Shown in pieces: positions 33,825 to 43,807 of a stretch of 64,000 nucleotides of DNA (the stretch's first letter is position 1; each line of letters opens with the position of its first letter). The notes below the pieces were generated by a model, which was given only the letters and a program-made list of their open reading frames with translations, searched no databases and was not told where the DNA came from. Position numbers and translations under genes: made by a program. Source of the DNA: Propionibacteriaceae bacterium (GTDB lineage: Bacteria; Actinomycetota; Actinomycetes; Propionibacteriales; Propionibacteriaceae); NCBI GenBank assembly GCA_031271975.1, contig JAISUR010000023.1, positions 1-64,000 of the forward strand, written 5' to 3'.

Positions 33825-35039
33825 ATGGCAGTAGTTGCAATGCTGGGCACTTTCGACACCAAAGGTGCGGAGTACGCCTGGCTGGCTGAAAAGATCAAAG
33901 CGGCGGGAGCCGATGTCCTGACCGTGGACACGGGCTCGTTCTCGACGGCGCCCGCCGACGTGGCATCCGATGCGGTCATCGCCGCCGCCGGGGCGGACGC
34001 GGAGGCTTTGCGAGCGCGCCGCGACCGCGGCGAGATGATGACGGTCATGGGCCAAGGGGCCGCCGCGATCATCAAGGATCTCGCCGAGCAGGGCAAGATC
34101 CACGGCTTCCTGGCAATCGGCGGATCGGGCGGCTCATCGGTCGCCGCCCCCGCAATCCAAGCTTTGCCGGTCGGGTTCCCCAAGTTGCTGGTTTCCACGA
34201 TGGCTTCGGGAGATGTCAGCCCATACGTGGGCGAAGTGGACGCGGCGATGATGTACTCCGTCGTGGACATCGCGGGTATCAACTCGATCTCGGAAGTGGT
34301 GTTGGGCAACGCGGCGGCGGCGATCGCCGGCATGGCGAAAGCCTACGAGGCTCGCCAAGCGGCCCCGAGCACTCCCGGAAAGCCGCTTATCGGCGTCACG
34401 ATGTTCGGAGTGACCACACCCGCCGCGAATGAGGCCCGGGAGCGCCTGACCGAATTGGGCTACGAAGTGTTGGTGTTCCACGCCACGGGCACCGGCGGCA
34501 AAGCCATGGAGAAGTTGATCGAGTCCGGCCTGATCGTGGGCGTCGTAGATCTGACGACGACCGAATTGGCCGACGACCTGGTCGGCGGAGTGCTGTCCGC
34601 CGGGCCGAAACGCCTGGAGAAAGCCGGATCGCTGGGCGTGCCGCAGGTGGTCTCGTTGGGAGCTCTCGACATGGTCAACTTCGGGCCGATGGACACTGTG
34701 CCGCGCGAGTTCGCCGGACGCCAGTTGCTGGTCCACAACCCGTCGGTGACACTGATGCGCACCACGCCGGAAGAGAACGCCGAACTGGGCCGCCGCATCG
34801 CCGCAAAGCTGATCGCGGCCACTGGCCCCACTGAGCTGTTCGTGCCGCTGCGGGGCGTCTCGGCAATCGACGTGGCCGGCGGGCCGTTCTATGACGCGGC
34901 AGCCGACCAAGCGCTCTTCGACGCGCTCAAGGCGGGGCTGGAAGGCTCCGCGGTCACCGTCCACTGGGACGATTCCGCAATAAACGACGAGGGCTATGGC
35001 CGCGCGATGGCCGACGCCCTACACGCATACCTGTCCTAA
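33825..35039 (+). CDS. Tm-1-like / UPF0261 ATP-binding protein
   Basis: A 404-residue member of the UPF0261 family, named after the plant Tm-1 protein that blocks tobamovirus replication. The N-terminal half (AVVAMLGTFDTKGAEYAWLA, GFLAIGGSGGSSVAAPAIQA, LVSTMASGDVSPYVGEVDAA) holds the likely nucleotide site; the C-terminal half repeats a similar fold (GVTMFGVTTPAANEARERL). Its biochemical reaction is not established. ATG 33825 follows AAAGGAG at 33812. The next gene, 12 bp downstream, encodes its usual companion of the PEP-hydrolase-like family, suggesting joint action on a small metabolite. Confidence 0.88.
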   Translation: MAVVAMLGTFDTKGAEYAWLAEKIKAAGADVLTVDTGSFSTAPADVASDAVIAAAGADAEALRARRDRGEMMTVMGQGAAAIIKDLAEQGKIHGFLAIGGSGGSSVAAPAIQALPVGFPKLLVSTMASGDVSPYVGEVDAAMMYSVVDIAGINSISEVVLGNAAAAIAGMAKAYEARQAAPSTPGKPLIGVTMFGVTTPAANEARERLTELGYEVLVFHATGTGGKAMEKLIESGLIVGVVDLTTTELADDLVGGVLSAGPKRLEKAGSLGVPQVVSLGALDMVNFGPMDTVPREFAGRQLLVHNPSVTLMRTTPEENAELGRRIAAKLIAATGPTELFVPLRGVSAIDVAGGPFYDAAADQALFDALKAGLEGSAVTVHWDDSAINDEGYGRAMADALHAYLS

Positions 35040-35051
35040 GAAGGGAAAACA

Positions 35052-35882
35052 ATGTCAACACGCACTGAAATTCTGGATCGCTTCCGCGCACAAGTGGCCG
35101 CCGGCCAGCCCATCATCGGCGGCGGCGCGGGCACCGGCATCACCGCCAAGTCGGCCGAAGCCGGCGGCATCGACCTGCTTGTCATCTACAACTCGGGCCG
35201 CTTCCGCATGGCGGGCCGCGGCTCGCTGTCCGGGCTGCTGGCCTACGGCGACGCGAACGCGATCGTCATGGACATGGCCAATGAGGTGCTGCCGGTCGTC
35301 AAACGCACACCGGTGGTCGCCGGAGTCAACGGCACCGACCCGTTCCGCGTCATGCCGTATTTCCTCAAGCAGGTGAAAGAAGTCGGCTTCGCGGGCGTGC
35401 AGAATTTCCCGACTGTAGGCCTGATCGACGGCGTGTTCCGCGCCAATCTGGAGGAGACCGGCATGGGCTTCGGCTTGGAGATCGACATGATCCGCATGGC
35501 CCACGAAATGGATCTGCTGACCACGCCGTACGCATTCGACGCCGAGCAGGCGCGCGAACTGGCCAAGGCCGGCGCGGACATCCTCGTGCCGCATATGGGC
35601 TTGACGACCTCGGGCACGATCGGCGCCCAAACGGCTCTCACGCTGGAGCAGGCGGCCGTGAAGGTGCAGGAGCTGCATGACGCCGCCAAGTCTGTGAATC
35701 CGGAAATCCTGTGCCTGTGCCACGGCGGCCCGATCGCCAATCCGCCGGACGCGCAGTACATCTTGGATCACACCGAAGGCGTCGTCGGCTTCTATGGGGC
35801 CTCGTCAATCGAGCGTTTCCCCGCCGAAGTGGGCATCAAGAAGCAGACCGAGGATTTCAAGGCGATCACGTTCAAGAAGTAG
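35052..35882 (+). CDS. Phosphoenolpyruvate-hydrolase-like TIM-barrel protein
   Basis: A 276-residue TIM-barrel protein of the family annotated as phosphoenolpyruvate hydrolase-like. Visible blocks are [75 protein letters not shown] and [13 protein letters not shown]. In many bacteria and fungi this family occurs beside, or fused to, Tm-1-like proteins, exactly the arrangement here. The true reaction is uncertain; hydrolysis or rearrangement of a phosphorylated or pyruvate-like compound is a guess. RBS AAGGG before ATG. Confidence 0.85.
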   Translation: MSTRTEILDRFRAQVAAGQPIIGGGAGTGITAKSAEAGGIDLLVIYNSGRFRMAGRGSLSGLLAYGDANAIVMDMANEVLPVVKRTPVVAGVNGTDPFRVMPYFLKQVKEVGFAGVQNFPTVGLIDGVFRANLEETGMGFGLEIDMIRMAHEMDLLTTPYAFDAEQARELAKAGADILVPHMGLTTSGTIGAQTALTLEQAAVKVQELHDAAKSVNPEILCLCHGGPIANPPDAQYILDHTEGVVGFYGASSIERFPAEVGIKKQTEDFKAITFKK

Positions 35883-35936
35883 CCCCGCCCTGACTCAGGG
35901 GAAAACTGTCCTAGCCGCCTGGCAGACTTCTCCTTG

Positions 35937-38900
35937 ATGGCTGACGTGTTGGAGAAGTTCTCCGGGCCCACGCGGAAGTGGTTCCGAGAACGTTTCGGCG
36001 CGCCCACTCCCGCGCAAGCCCAAGCTTGGGAGGCCATCAGTTCGGGGGAGAATTCGCTCATCGTCGCGCCGACGGGTTCCGGCAAGACGCTCGCGGCATT
36101 CCTGTGGGCGATCGATCAGCTTTCGCTTTCGGATGCCAAAGGCTGCCGCGTCTTGTACATTTCGCCGCTGAAAGCGCTCGCAGCCGATGTAGAGCGCAAC
36201 CTGCGGGTGCCGCTGGCGGGCATCCAGGCGGAAATCTCGGTCGGTATCCGCACCGGAGACACCCCGCCCGAGCAGCGCCGGGCTTTCGCGCGCCACCCGC
36301 CGGACATTCTGGTGACGACGCCGGAGTCGCTGTTCTTGCTGCTGACGTCTGCCGCACGCGAAGGCTTGGCCAACGTTGAGACGGTGATCATCGACGAGGT
36401 GCACGCTGTGGCGGGCACGAAGCGCGGCGCGCACCTGTCGCTCAGCTTGGAGCGGCTCGACGAATTGTTGCGGCGCCCTGCGCAACGCGTCGGGCTCTCG
36501 GCGACGGTGCGCCCGGTGGCGGAAGTCGCCCGCTTCTTGGGCGGGGCTCAGCGGACGCGGGTGGTGGCGCCGCCAGCGGCGAAGAAGTGGGCGTTGGACG
36601 TCGTGATGCCAGTGCCCGATGTGGCCGCCGAGGGCATCTTCCCGGCGATGGAACAGCGCATCCTCGAGCTGGTGCTGGCCCACACATCCACGCTCATTTT
36701 CGCCAATTCGCGCCGCTTGGCCGAGCGGCTGACGTCACGGCTGAACGAGTTGGCGGCGGGGTTGCCCGACGCCATCTGGGATCCGCCGGGCGAAGGCCGG
36801 GTTTTGGCGCGCGCCCACCACGGTTCGGTGTCGCACGAGCAGCGCAAGGAGATCGAGGAGGCGTTGAAGTCGGGCCAGTTGCGGGCCGTGGTGGCCACAT
36901 CGTCACTCGAACTGGGCATCGACATGGGCGCGATCGACCTTGTCATCCAGGTGGAGGCCCCGCCATCGGTGGCTTCCGGCCTGCAGCGCATCGGGCGAGC
37001 CGGGCATCAAGTGGGCGCCGTCTCGCACGGGGTGCTGTTTCCCAAGTACCAGGGCGATTTGCTGGCGACGGCCGTGGTTGCCGAGCGTATGCGGGCAGGG
37101 GCGATCGAAGCGCTGCGCGTGCCCGCCAATCCGCTCGACGTGCTCGCGCAGCAAATCGTGGCGATGGTGGCCATGGACGATTGGCAACTCGACGCCCTCG
37201 AAGACGTGATCCACCGCTCGGCGAATTTCTCCGGCCTGACGCGGCCGCTGCTGGAATCCGTCGTCGAGATGTTGGCGGGCAGCTTCGGCGACGAATTCGC
37301 CGACTTGCGGCCGCGGCTGAACTGGGATCGCGAACAGGGCCTGCTGACGGGCCGCCGCGGCTCGCAACACTTGGCTGTGGTCTCGGGCGGGACGATTCCG
37401 GACCGCGGATTGTTCGGAGTGTTCGTGGCCGGTGAAGGGCCTGGGAGGCGAGTCGGCGAGCTGGACGAGGAAATGGTCTACGAATCGCGCGTTGGCGACG
37501 TGTTCGCGCTGGGCACGTCCACGTGGCGTATCGACCGCATCACGCACGACCGGGTGTTGGTGCTGCCCGCCCCCGGAGAGCCGGCCCGCATGCCGTTTTG
37601 GCACGGCGATTCGCTGGGCCGCCCCGCCGAGTTGGGCAAGGCCATCGGGGAGTTCACGCGCCACTTGGAGGATTTGCCCGAAGCGCAGGCCGCCAGCGAG
37701 TTGCGGAAGTCCGGCTTGGACGAGTGGGCGGCCGACAATCTGCTGGCATACCTTCGCGGCGAAAAGCGGCAAACCGGATACTTGCCGACGGACAAACGCC
37801 TTGTGGTGCAGCGTTCCCGCGACGAAGTGGGCGATTGGCGAGTGGTGGTGTTGTCGCCCTACGGCGGCCAGGTCCATGGACCCTGGGCGCTGATCGCGGG
37901 CGCGCGGCTGCGGGAACGTTTCGGCGCCGATGTGCAGGCGATGCACGGGGACGACGGCATCGTCTTCCGCCTTCCCGACACGGGCATCGACTTGGCGGAC
38001 GCCACGCCTATCGACGACGCGGCCTTGCTGGACGCGCTGTTTCCCACGTCGGCCAAACAGGCCATCACGGATCAACTCGCCGGTTCGGCCCTGTTCGCCT
38101 CCCGCTTCCGCGAGGCCGCCAACCGCGCGCTGCTGCTGCCCCGGCGCCGCCCTAACCAGCGGCGTGCCCTCTGGCAGCAGCGCTTGCAGGCCGCCCAGTT
38201 GCTGGAAGTGGCCAATGAGTTCCCCAGCTTTCCGATCATCATGGAGACGGTGCGCGAATGCCTCAACGACGTGTTCGATGTGCCCGCGCTGGAGGAGTTG
38301 CTCGCAGGCGTCAAGTCTGGAGATATCGAAGTGGTCTCGGTGGAGTTGGCGCAGGCTTCGCCGTTCACATCGTCGCTGCTGTTCGGCTATGTGGGCGCGT
38401 TCATGTATGAGTACGATTCCCCCCTCGCCGAACGCCGCGCGGCGGCCCTGGCACTGGATCCGGCGCTATTGAAGCAGCTTCTCGGCGAAGACGAGCCGCT
38501 GTCCGAGCTGCTGGAGACCGATCAGCTGATACGCACCGAAGCCGAGTTGCAGCATTTGGTCCCTGGGCGCCAAGCCCGCGATGCCGACGAGGTGACGGAC
38601 TTGCTGCGCGCCCTCGGCCCGCTCACCGCTGAGCAGATTGGCCGCCGCAGCACCTGCGGCGATTGGCGCGGCGATCCGCGGATCGTCCAAGCCGGGGCAC
38701 ACTATTGGCATGCCGAGGACACCGGGCTGCCCTTGGAACGCTGGATCCTGCGCTACGCCCGCACCCACGCGCCGTTCACGCTGGGGGAATTGCGCTCGTT
38801 CCTGGCCGCTGTTCCCGACGTCGACGCCGCCGAGGATCTGCTGGCGGCCGCGCTGGCTGTCTTGGTGCGGCAAGGCAAGCTCGTCCATGGGGAGCTGCGA

Positions 38901-40193
38901 CCGCCCGATTGGTCCCCACCGGAGCCGAGACCGGTCATTCCCGGCCCGGAGTATTGCGAGGCGGGTGTCCTGGAGACGCTGCGGCGGCGCTCCATCGCCG
39001 CGCTGCGCAAAGCCATTGAGCCGGTACCGCCGAGCACGTTTGCCAGTTTCCTGCCGGTTTGGCACGACTTCGGAACCCGCAGCGGGACGGCCGGGGTGCT
39101 GCGCACGATAGAGCAGTTGGCTGGCGTGCCGATCCCAGCCAGCGCTTGGGAGACGCTCATCCTACCCGCCCGCGTGCCGGACTACTCACCCGCAATGCTC
39201 GACGAGTTGCTGGCCACCGGGGCGATCTGTTGGCAAGGCAATGGAGAGATAGCCAGCGGCGACGGCTGGATTTCGTTCCACCTGCGTGAATCGGCGCCGC
39301 TGACGCTGCAGGTGGCCGAATCTGCGGCAGCGTTCTCCGGAGCCCATTTCGCACACGAGCTGGGCGAGGTGTGGGGCATGCCCGAATCTCAGACCCTCCG
39401 GGAGCTGTGGCGGCTGGCGTGGGCAGGCGCTGTGAGCAATGACTCGTTCGCCGGAGTTCGGGCACTGCTCAAGCAGGGCACCCAGACGCACCGCGCCCCG
39501 CACACGCCGCTGCGCACCCGCGCTGGCCGGCCCCGGCTCCGGCTGAATCGCCTGCCCGCCCCCACTGCCGTGCCGGGTGGCCGATGGTGGCCGCTGCCCG
39601 CCGCCGAGACCGATCCGACCAAGCGCGCGGTGGCGGCCACCGAGTGCATGTTGGACCGCTACCCCGTCTTGACCAGGGGCAGCGTCGTCGCCGAGGGCCT
39701 GGCATTCGGCGCGGTGTATCGGGTGCTTTCCGCCGCTGAGGAGGCGGGCCAACTGCGGCGGGGCTATTTCATCGAAGGCCTCGGCGCGTCCCAGTTCGCC
39801 GAGTCGACCGTGATCGACCGTTTGCGCGGCGTGACTTCGACTCCGCCGATCGCCATGGCGGCGTGCGATCCGGCCAACCCCTACGGGGCCGCGCTCGCTT
39901 GGCCAGCCAAGGCGGGCCACCTGCCGGGCCGCAAGCCGGGAGCTTTGGTCGCCCTGGTGGACGGCCATTTGGCGCTCTATCTCGAGCGGGGCGGTCGCAC
40001 GGCCCTGACTTGGTCGGACGATCCAGCCACGCTCCGCGCGGCCGTGGCGGCGCTCGCAAGCTTGGTCCGCCAGCAGATCACAATCGAAACCGTGGACGGT
40101 GAGCCGACCCTGCCAGGCACCCACCCGCTCGCAAAAGCCCTAGCCGAAGCTGGATTCAAGTTGACGCCGCGCGGCTACACGCTCCGGGTGTGA
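35937..40193 (+). CDS. lhr: ATP-dependent helicase Lhr
   Basis: A 1418-residue superfamily 2 DNA helicase of the Lhr type, linked to DNA repair. Motif I is APTGSGKTLAAF (residues about 45-56), motif II is DEVH near 152 and motif III follows in GLSATVRPVAEVARF. RecA domain 2 has SSLELGIDMGAIDLVIQ and QRIGRAGHQVGA. The Lhr-core winged-helix and beta-barrel domains extend to about 850, and the long C-terminal region seen in bacterial Lhr completes it. ATG 35937 is preferred to TTG 35934. It converges with metK 10 bp downstream. Confidence 0.94.
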   Translation: MADVLEKFSGPTRKWFRERFGAPTPAQAQAWEAISSGENSLIVAPTGSGKTLAAFLWAIDQLSLSDAKGCRVLYISPLKALAADVERNLRVPLAGIQAEISVGIRTGDTPPEQRRAFARHPPDILVTTPESLFLLLTSAAREGLANVETVIIDEVHAVAGTKRGAHLSLSLERLDELLRRPAQRVGLSATVRPVAEVARFLGGAQRTRVVAPPAAKKWALDVVMPVPDVAAEGIFPAMEQRILELVLAHTSTLIFANSRRLAERLTSRLNELAAGLPDAIWDPPGEGRVLARAHHGSVSHEQRKEIEEALKSGQLRAVVATSSLELGIDMGAIDLVIQVEAPPSVASGLQRIGRAGHQVGAVSHGVLFPKYQGDLLATAVVAERMRAGAIEALRVPANPLDVLAQQIVAMVAMDDWQLDALEDVIHRSANFSGLTRPLLESVVEMLAGSFGDEFADLRPRLNWDREQGLLTGRRGSQHLAVVSGGTIPDRGLFGVFVAGEGPGRRVGELDEEMVYESRVGDVFALGTSTWRIDRITHDRVLVLPAPGEPARMPFWHGDSLGRPAELGKAIGEFTRHLEDLPEAQAASELRKSGLDEWAADNLLAYLRGEKRQTGYLPTDKRLVVQRSRDEVGDWRVVVLSPYGGQVHGPWALIAGARLRERFGADVQAMHGDDGIVFRLPDTGIDLADATPIDDAALLDALFPTSAKQAITDQLAGSALFASRFREAANRALLLPRRRPNQRRALWQQRLQAAQLLEVANEFPSFPIIMETVRECLNDVFDVPALEELLAGVKSGDIEVVSVELAQASPFTSSLLFGYVGAFMYEYDSPLAERRAAALALDPALLKQLLGEDEPLSELLETDQLIRTEAELQHLVPGRQARDADEVTDLLRALGPLTAEQIGRRSTCGDWRGDPRIVQAGAHYWHAEDTGLPLERWILRYARTHAPFTLGELRSFLAAVPDVDAAEDLLAAALAVLVRQGKLVHGELRPPDWSPPEPRPVIPGPEYCEAGVLETLRRRSIAALRKAIEPVPPSTFASFLPVWHDFGTRSGTAGVLRTIEQLAGVPIPASAWETLILPARVPDYSPAMLDELLATGAICWQGNGEIASGDGWISFHLRESAPLTLQVAESAAAFSGAHFAHELGEVWGMPESQTLRELWRLAWAGAVSNDSFAGVRALLKQGTQTHRAPHTPLRTRAGRPRLRLNRLPAPTAVPGGRWWPLPAAETDPTKRAVAATECMLDRYPVLTRGSVVAEGLAFGAVYRVLSAAEEAGQLRRGYFIEGLGASQFAESTVIDRLRGVTSTPPIAMAACDPANPYGAALAWPAKAGHLPGRKPGALVALVDGHLALYLERGGRTALTWSDDPATLRAAVAALASLVRQQITIETVDGEPTLPGTHPLAKALAEAGFKLTPRGYTLRV

Positions 40194-40203
40194 AAGACCG
40201 CCG

Positions 40204-41373
40204 CTACCCAATCGCAGCGCGCAACGCGTCCACCTTGTCAGTCGCCTCCCACGTGAAGCCGGGGCGGCCGAAATGGCCGTAGTTGACTGTGCTGCGATAG
40301 ATCGGGCGCAGCAAGTCCAGGGCGTCGATGATGGCGGCTGGGCGCAGGTCGAACACTTCGCGGACGGCTTTTTCCAGAACGGCGTCGCTGACTTGCCCGG
40401 TGCCAAACGTGTCCACGTACAGGCCGACTGGGTGTGCCGCGCCGATCGCGTAGGCCACCTGCACTTCGCAGCGCTTTGCCAAACCCGCCGCGACAACGTT
40501 CTTGGCGACCCAGCGCACGGCGTACGCGGCCGAGCGGTCGACCTTGGAGGGATCTTTGCCGGAGAACGCGCCGCCGCCGTGCCGGGCGTATCCGCCGTAA
40601 GTGTCGATGATGATCTTGCGGCCCGTGAGGCCCGCGTCGCCAGCCGGGCCGCCCACCACGAACTTGCCCGAGGGATTCACCAGCACACGCTCAGCCGTGA
40701 AGCCCAGCGCGGCGATGACCGGCGCAATCACCTCGGCGCGAACGGCTTCGGCCAAGTCGCCCTGCGCCACTTCCTCATCGTGTTGGGTGGAGACGACGAT
40801 GGTGTCCAACCCGACCGGGCGGTCGCCCTCGTAACGCACCGTCACCTGGGTCTTGCCGTCCGGGCGCAGGCCGGCGACAATGCCGCCCCGGCGCACCGCC
40901 TCTAGACGTTCCGCCAGCCGGTGCGCGATGTGGATCGGCAGCGGCATCAGTTCCGGCGTCTCGTCGCACGCAAAGCCGAACATCAGCCCTTGGTCGCCAG
41001 CACCTTGCGCCTCGTACTTGTCGGTGGCTCCTTCACGCGCCTCCAACGATGTGCCCACACCGCCGGCGATGTCGGGTGACTGCTGCCCGATGGCGACGTT
41101 CACGCCGCAGGACGCGCCGTCGAAGCCCACCTTGGAGGAGGTGTAGCCGATGCCGGTAACGACCTCGCGCACGATCGCGGGGATCTCGACGTATGCCTCC
41201 GTAGTCACCTCGCCGGCCACATGCACCTGGCCGGTCGTGGCCAACGTCTCGACGGCCACGTGGGCCTGGGGGTCTTGTTCGAGGATGGCGTCCAAGATGG
41301 CGTCCGAAACCTGGTCGCACAGCTTGTCGGGGTGGCCGGAAGTGACAGATTCAGAAGTGAAGAGGCGTGTCAT
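40204..41373 (-). CDS. metK: S-adenosylmethionine synthase
   Basis: Makes S-adenosylmethionine from methionine and ATP; 389 residues, the usual length. Signatures are [20 protein letters not shown] at the start, [16 protein letters not shown], and the P-loop-like [22 protein letters not shown] 41373 is fixed by the family N-terminus and a TATGCT -10 box 7 nt upstream; the longer frame is rejected. No SAM riboswitch precedes it. The SAM it makes would feed the radical-SAM enzyme encoded at 53242. Confidence 0.96.
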   Translation of the reverse strand: MTRLFTSESVTSGHPDKLCDQVSDAILDAILEQDPQAHVAVETLATTGQVHVAGEVTTEAYVEIPAIVREVVTGIGYTSSKVGFDGASCGVNVAIGQQSPDIAGGVGTSLEAREGATDKYEAQGAGDQGLMFGFACDETPELMPLPIHIAHRLAERLEAVRRGGIVAGLRPDGKTQVTVRYEGDRPVGLDTIVVSTQHDEEVAQGDLAEAVRAEVIAPVIAALGFTAERVLVNPSGKFVVGGPAGDAGLTGRKIIIDTYGGYARHGGGAFSGKDPSKVDRSAAYAVRWVAKNVVAAGLAKRCEVQVAYAIGAAHPVGLYVDTFGTGQVSDAVLEKAVREVFDLRPAAIIDALDLLRPIYRSTVNYGHFGRPGFTWEATDKVDALRAAIG

Positions 41374-41380
41374 GGCTGCA

Positions 41381-41386
41381 AGCATA
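41381..41386 (-). promoter_or_regulatory. -10 box of leaderless metK promoter
   Basis: TATGCT on the minus strand, 7 nt from the ATG at 41373. Confidence 0.5.
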
Positions 41387-41400
41387 GTGTACCGCCAGCC

Positions 41401-41410
41401 GTGTATACAC
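41401..41410. promoter_or_regulatory. Perfect palindrome upstream of metK
   Basis: GTGTATACAC, a perfect 10-bp palindrome whose near edge is 14 bp upstream of the putative metK -10 hexamer, roughly at the -35 position. Candidate regulator site; short enough to occur by chance. Confidence 0.3.
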
Positions 41411-41414
41411 ATGC

Positions 41415-41876
41415 TCACGGAAGCGGCAACTCAGCTCCTTCGTCGAGCTGCGCGATCTCGCCGACACGGCGGGCATGGCGCTCCCCGCCTTCCCACTGCG
41501 TAGTCAAGAATTCGTCCACGATCGCCTTCGCCATATCGGGCCCCACGACGCGCGCGCCCATGGACAGCAGGTTGGCGTTGTTGTGCGCCCTGCCCATGTG
41601 CGCGGTGAACGGCTCGGTGGCCAAAACGCAGCGCGCGCCCGGCACTTTGTTGGCCGAAATGGACATGCCCACTCCCGCCCCGCAGATCAGGATCCCCAGT
41701 TCGCCTTCCCCGGCGACAACCAGCCGCGCAGCATTGGATCCATACAGCGGATAGTCGGTGCTAGCCGTGGAATCGGTGCCCAGATTCGTGTACGTGTGCC
41801 CAAGGCTTTCGAGGTGTTCAGCGACAATGCGCTTCAACTCCACCCCAGCATGGTCGTTGGCCAAGATGATGTGCAT
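41415..41876 (-). CDS. rpiB: Ribose-5-phosphate isomerase B
   Basis: RpiB/LacAB-family sugar-phosphate isomerase, 153 residues. Landmarks: [15 protein letters not shown], the active-site loop [13 protein letters not shown] (Cys as general base; most relatives have CGTG), and [17 protein letters not shown]. It interconverts ribulose- and ribose-5-phosphate in the pentose phosphate pathway, the source of PRPP. A TAGGCT box 7 nt before the ATG suggests a leaderless transcript. LacA/B galactose-6-phosphate isomerase is unlikely without lac partners. Confidence 0.92.
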   Translation of the reverse strand: MHIILANDHAGVELKRIVAEHLESLGHTYTNLGTDSTASTDYPLYGSNAARLVVAGEGELGILICGAGVGMSISANKVPGARCVLATEPFTAHMGRAHNNANLLSMGARVVGPDMAKAIVDEFLTTQWEGGERHARRVGEIAQLDEGAELPLP

Positions 41877-41883
41877 ACGCCCA

Positions 41884-41889
41884 GCCTAG
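41884..41889 (-). promoter_or_regulatory. -10 box of leaderless rpiB promoter
   Basis: TAGGCT on the minus strand, 7 nt from the ATG at 41876. Confidence 0.6.
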
Positions 41890-41903
41890 CCCCGGAGCGC
41901 GAT

Positions 41904-42072
41904 TTTGCGGGGACCAGTCCGTGTGCCCCGGTAGGGGCACCCCTGCGGCGCGCGTGGGACTACGTCCCAAGATGCCGGAACAAGTCCGGCATGACGGCGA
42001 GGGGTGGTGTCGGAGCGGGCCTCTTCTCACGTCATCCCGGACTTGTTCCGGGATCTCCGCACGAAGTGCGGT
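41904..42072. repeat. Two palindromic repeat copies in the AEC-rpiB gap
   Basis: A nearly full element (about 41904-41996, ending with the GCCGGAACAAGTCCGGC hairpin and ATGAC) followed by a separate left-end copy (42032-42072) with CCCGGACTTGTTCCGGG. Together they occupy most of the 225 bp between rpiB and the AEC transporter gene. No gene is seen here. Confidence 0.85.
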
Positions 42073-42101
42073 ACGCGGGCTGCGATGGGAGGCGCAGTTC
42101 G

Positions 42102-43037
42102 TCAACTCCCCGCCAGGACGAAGTGCCCCAGGGCCAGCATGGCGGGGAGGGTGAGGATCGACAGGGCCGTGGAAATGCACATCAGGCGGGTAGCGAAACG
42201 GGGATCGACCTTGTTCATCACCGAGAACATCACCACGAAGGCCGCCACGGGGCAGGAAGCGAGTGTCAGCACGGACATCCGGGCGACCGAGTTCAGCGGC
42301 GCCAAATAGAGCACGCCCAAGGTGATCATCGGGAACGCGACGTTGCGCACGGCCACTCCGACCCAACACCAGCCGGCGGTGAGGAATTCGCGCCAACGCA
42401 CAGTGGCCAGGCTCACCCCGACCACCATCATCGACAGCGGTGCGTTCATGCCGGCCAGGTAACCCAGCCCGGTCGCGACAATGTCCGGAAGCTGGATAGA
42501 GGCGACAAACAAGACGAGCCCGAGCGTGAGCGCCATTAGATTCGGGTTTCGCGCGAAACGCGCCAGCCGCGACCGTATGGTCTGCCCGCCCGTGAACATG
42601 CCGAAGCCGTGCGTCCAGGTGAAGATGTTGAACGCGGCCAGGTACATCACCGCGAAGAAGACGCCGTCCGCGCCGAAAAGCGCCTGCACGAGGGGCACGC
42701 CGAGGAAGCCAACGTTTGCGTACACCGCGCCGTAGCGCAACGCCGTCCGCTCGTCTTTGGGGATCCGGCGGCCGAAGATGACATAGGACAGGGCCACACA
42801 CAGCGCATACGAGACGACAGAAGCCGCAAACGCGATGCCCATCTCCCGCAGCACGTCCATGGAGAACGGTCGCTGGAACGAGGTGATGACCAACGCCGGC
42901 AAGACAAACCAGATGACCACCTTCGTCAGCCCGGCATTGCCTTCTTGGGTGACCCAGCCCAGCTTCCCGGCCAACAATCCCAACCCGATGAAGCAGAACA
43001 TCATGATGACCTGCTGCATCGTGACCAGGAACTCCAT
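42102..43037 (-). CDS. AEC-family transporter
   Basis: A 311-residue membrane protein with about ten hydrophobic segments in two five-helix halves, matching the auxin efflux carrier (AEC) family. It starts MEFLVTMQQVIMMFCFIGLG, typical of bacterial members that move malate, malonate or other organic acids. Loop motifs LRYGAVYANVGFLGVPLVQA and NVAFPMITLGVLYLAP carry the conserved Asn residues. ATG 43037 has a GAGAAT box 6 nt upstream and no ribosome site. Substrate not assignable. Confidence 0.88.
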   Translation of the reverse strand: MEFLVTMQQVIMMFCFIGLGLLAGKLGWVTQEGNAGLTKVVIWFVLPALVITSFQRPFSMDVLREMGIAFAASVVSYALCVALSYVIFGRRIPKDERTALRYGAVYANVGFLGVPLVQALFGADGVFFAVMYLAAFNIFTWTHGFGMFTGGQTIRSRLARFARNPNLMALTLGLVLFVASIQLPDIVATGLGYLAGMNAPLSMMVVGVSLATVRWREFLTAGWCWVGVAVRNVAFPMITLGVLYLAPLNSVARMSVLTLASCPVAAFVVMFSVMNKVDPRFATRLMCISTALSILTLPAMLALGHFVLAGS

Positions 43038-43043
43038 GGGGAG

Positions 43044-43049
43044 ATTCTC
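43044..43049 (-). promoter_or_regulatory. -10 box of leaderless AEC transporter promoter
   Basis: GAGAAT on the minus strand, 6 nt from the ATG at 43037. Confidence 0.4.
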
Positions 43050-43057
43050 GCACGTAA

Positions 43058-43092
43058 CCAGGCCCTGCACCGGTTCGCGGTGCAGGGCCTGG
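43058..43092 (-). terminator. Strong hairpin terminator
   Basis: Perfect 15-bp stem (CCAGGCCCTGCACCG / CGGTGCAGGGCCTGG) with a 5-nt loop, lying 34 bp after the stop of the 43127-43747 gene and before the AEC gene. It is not related to the palindromic repeat family. Probable end of the ABC-transporter/kinase operon transcript. Confidence 0.65.
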
Positions 43093-43126
43093 GTCGGTAG
43101 CGCGGTACGGGGCCTGGGTTTCAGAT

Positions 43127-43747
43127 TCACCCGGCTGTGCCGATTTGGGTCCAGAGCAGGAAGCCGAAGTCAGATTCGGGAATCGTTTCGAACGGCCCGA
43201 CCGACGCGTAGGCGCCCTCTTCGGCCGGGTTGCCCGTGTCCCGGTATTCGACCGGCACGGGAGCCGCCGCCGCGACCACGCCTTCCCGCACTGCGCGGAA
43301 CTGCAGCAGATAAACCTCGCCCACGTCGCAGAGGTCGGCGGGCAAGTCGAAGGGCACCAATTCGATGTCGGACGGGGTGAAGCCGATCTTGGTTTCGACC
43401 CATTCGGAATCTGTGACGGTGTCGGAGATGCTGCGCAGCCGATAGCGCAAGGTGTCATCGTCCAACGCGACCACGAGGGCGACCTGCTTGGTTTCGTAAT
43501 ACGGATCCGAATAAAGCTTGGCGTCGGTCAGCGCCTCGCCCAGCCCTGGATCTGCCTGGCCGTTTTCGTAGGTGTGCCAGTAGATATGGGTGAAGGTCGG
43601 CAGGAAGCCATCGGCGCTGGCGAGGTCGATCACGTAGGTGGCCAGCAGCACACCGCGCCCGTCAAACAACCCCTCAGCCAGAGCGACGTCACCGACCGCG
43701 ACCGGCTGGAAGGCGCCCGGATCGTCGGTGGCCGACGCGGTAGGCAC
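43127..43747 (-). CDS. Hypothetical protein, possibly lacking its N-terminus
   Basis: A 206-residue open frame of unknown family. It begins (GTG 43747) in a Pro/Thr-rich linker and continues with a globular, acidic domain (LLATYVIDLASADGFLPTFT, VALVVALDDDTLRYRLRSI, VYLLQFRAVREGV). Linkers like this normally follow a signal peptide or membrane anchor, but none is encoded: in the same frame upstream there is only a short stretch without a start codon, then the TAG stop of the kinase gene. Either the gene was truncated at its 5' end when it came to lie beside the kinase, or it makes a cytoplasmic protein from GTG. A strong hairpin follows it. Confidence 0.55.
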   Translation of the reverse strand: MPTASATDDPGAFQPVAVGDVALAEGLFDGRGVLLATYVIDLASADGFLPTFTHIYWHTYENGQADPGLGEALTDAKLYSDPYYETKQVALVVALDDDTLRYRLRSISDTVTDSEWVETKIGFTPSDIELVPFDLPADLCDVGEVYLLQFRAVREGVVAAAAPVPVEYRDTGNPAEEGAYASVGPFETIPESDFGFLLWTQIGTAG

Positions 43748-43807
43748 CGGCGCCGGCTGGCCGACGATTGGCGGTGTGGGTTGGACTGGGCATTCCTCAC
43801 TTAGCCG

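Noticed and set aside
40204-41414. SAM riboswitch before metK
   Set aside because: Only 41 bp separate rpiB and metK and the transcript appears leaderless, leaving no room for an aptamer.
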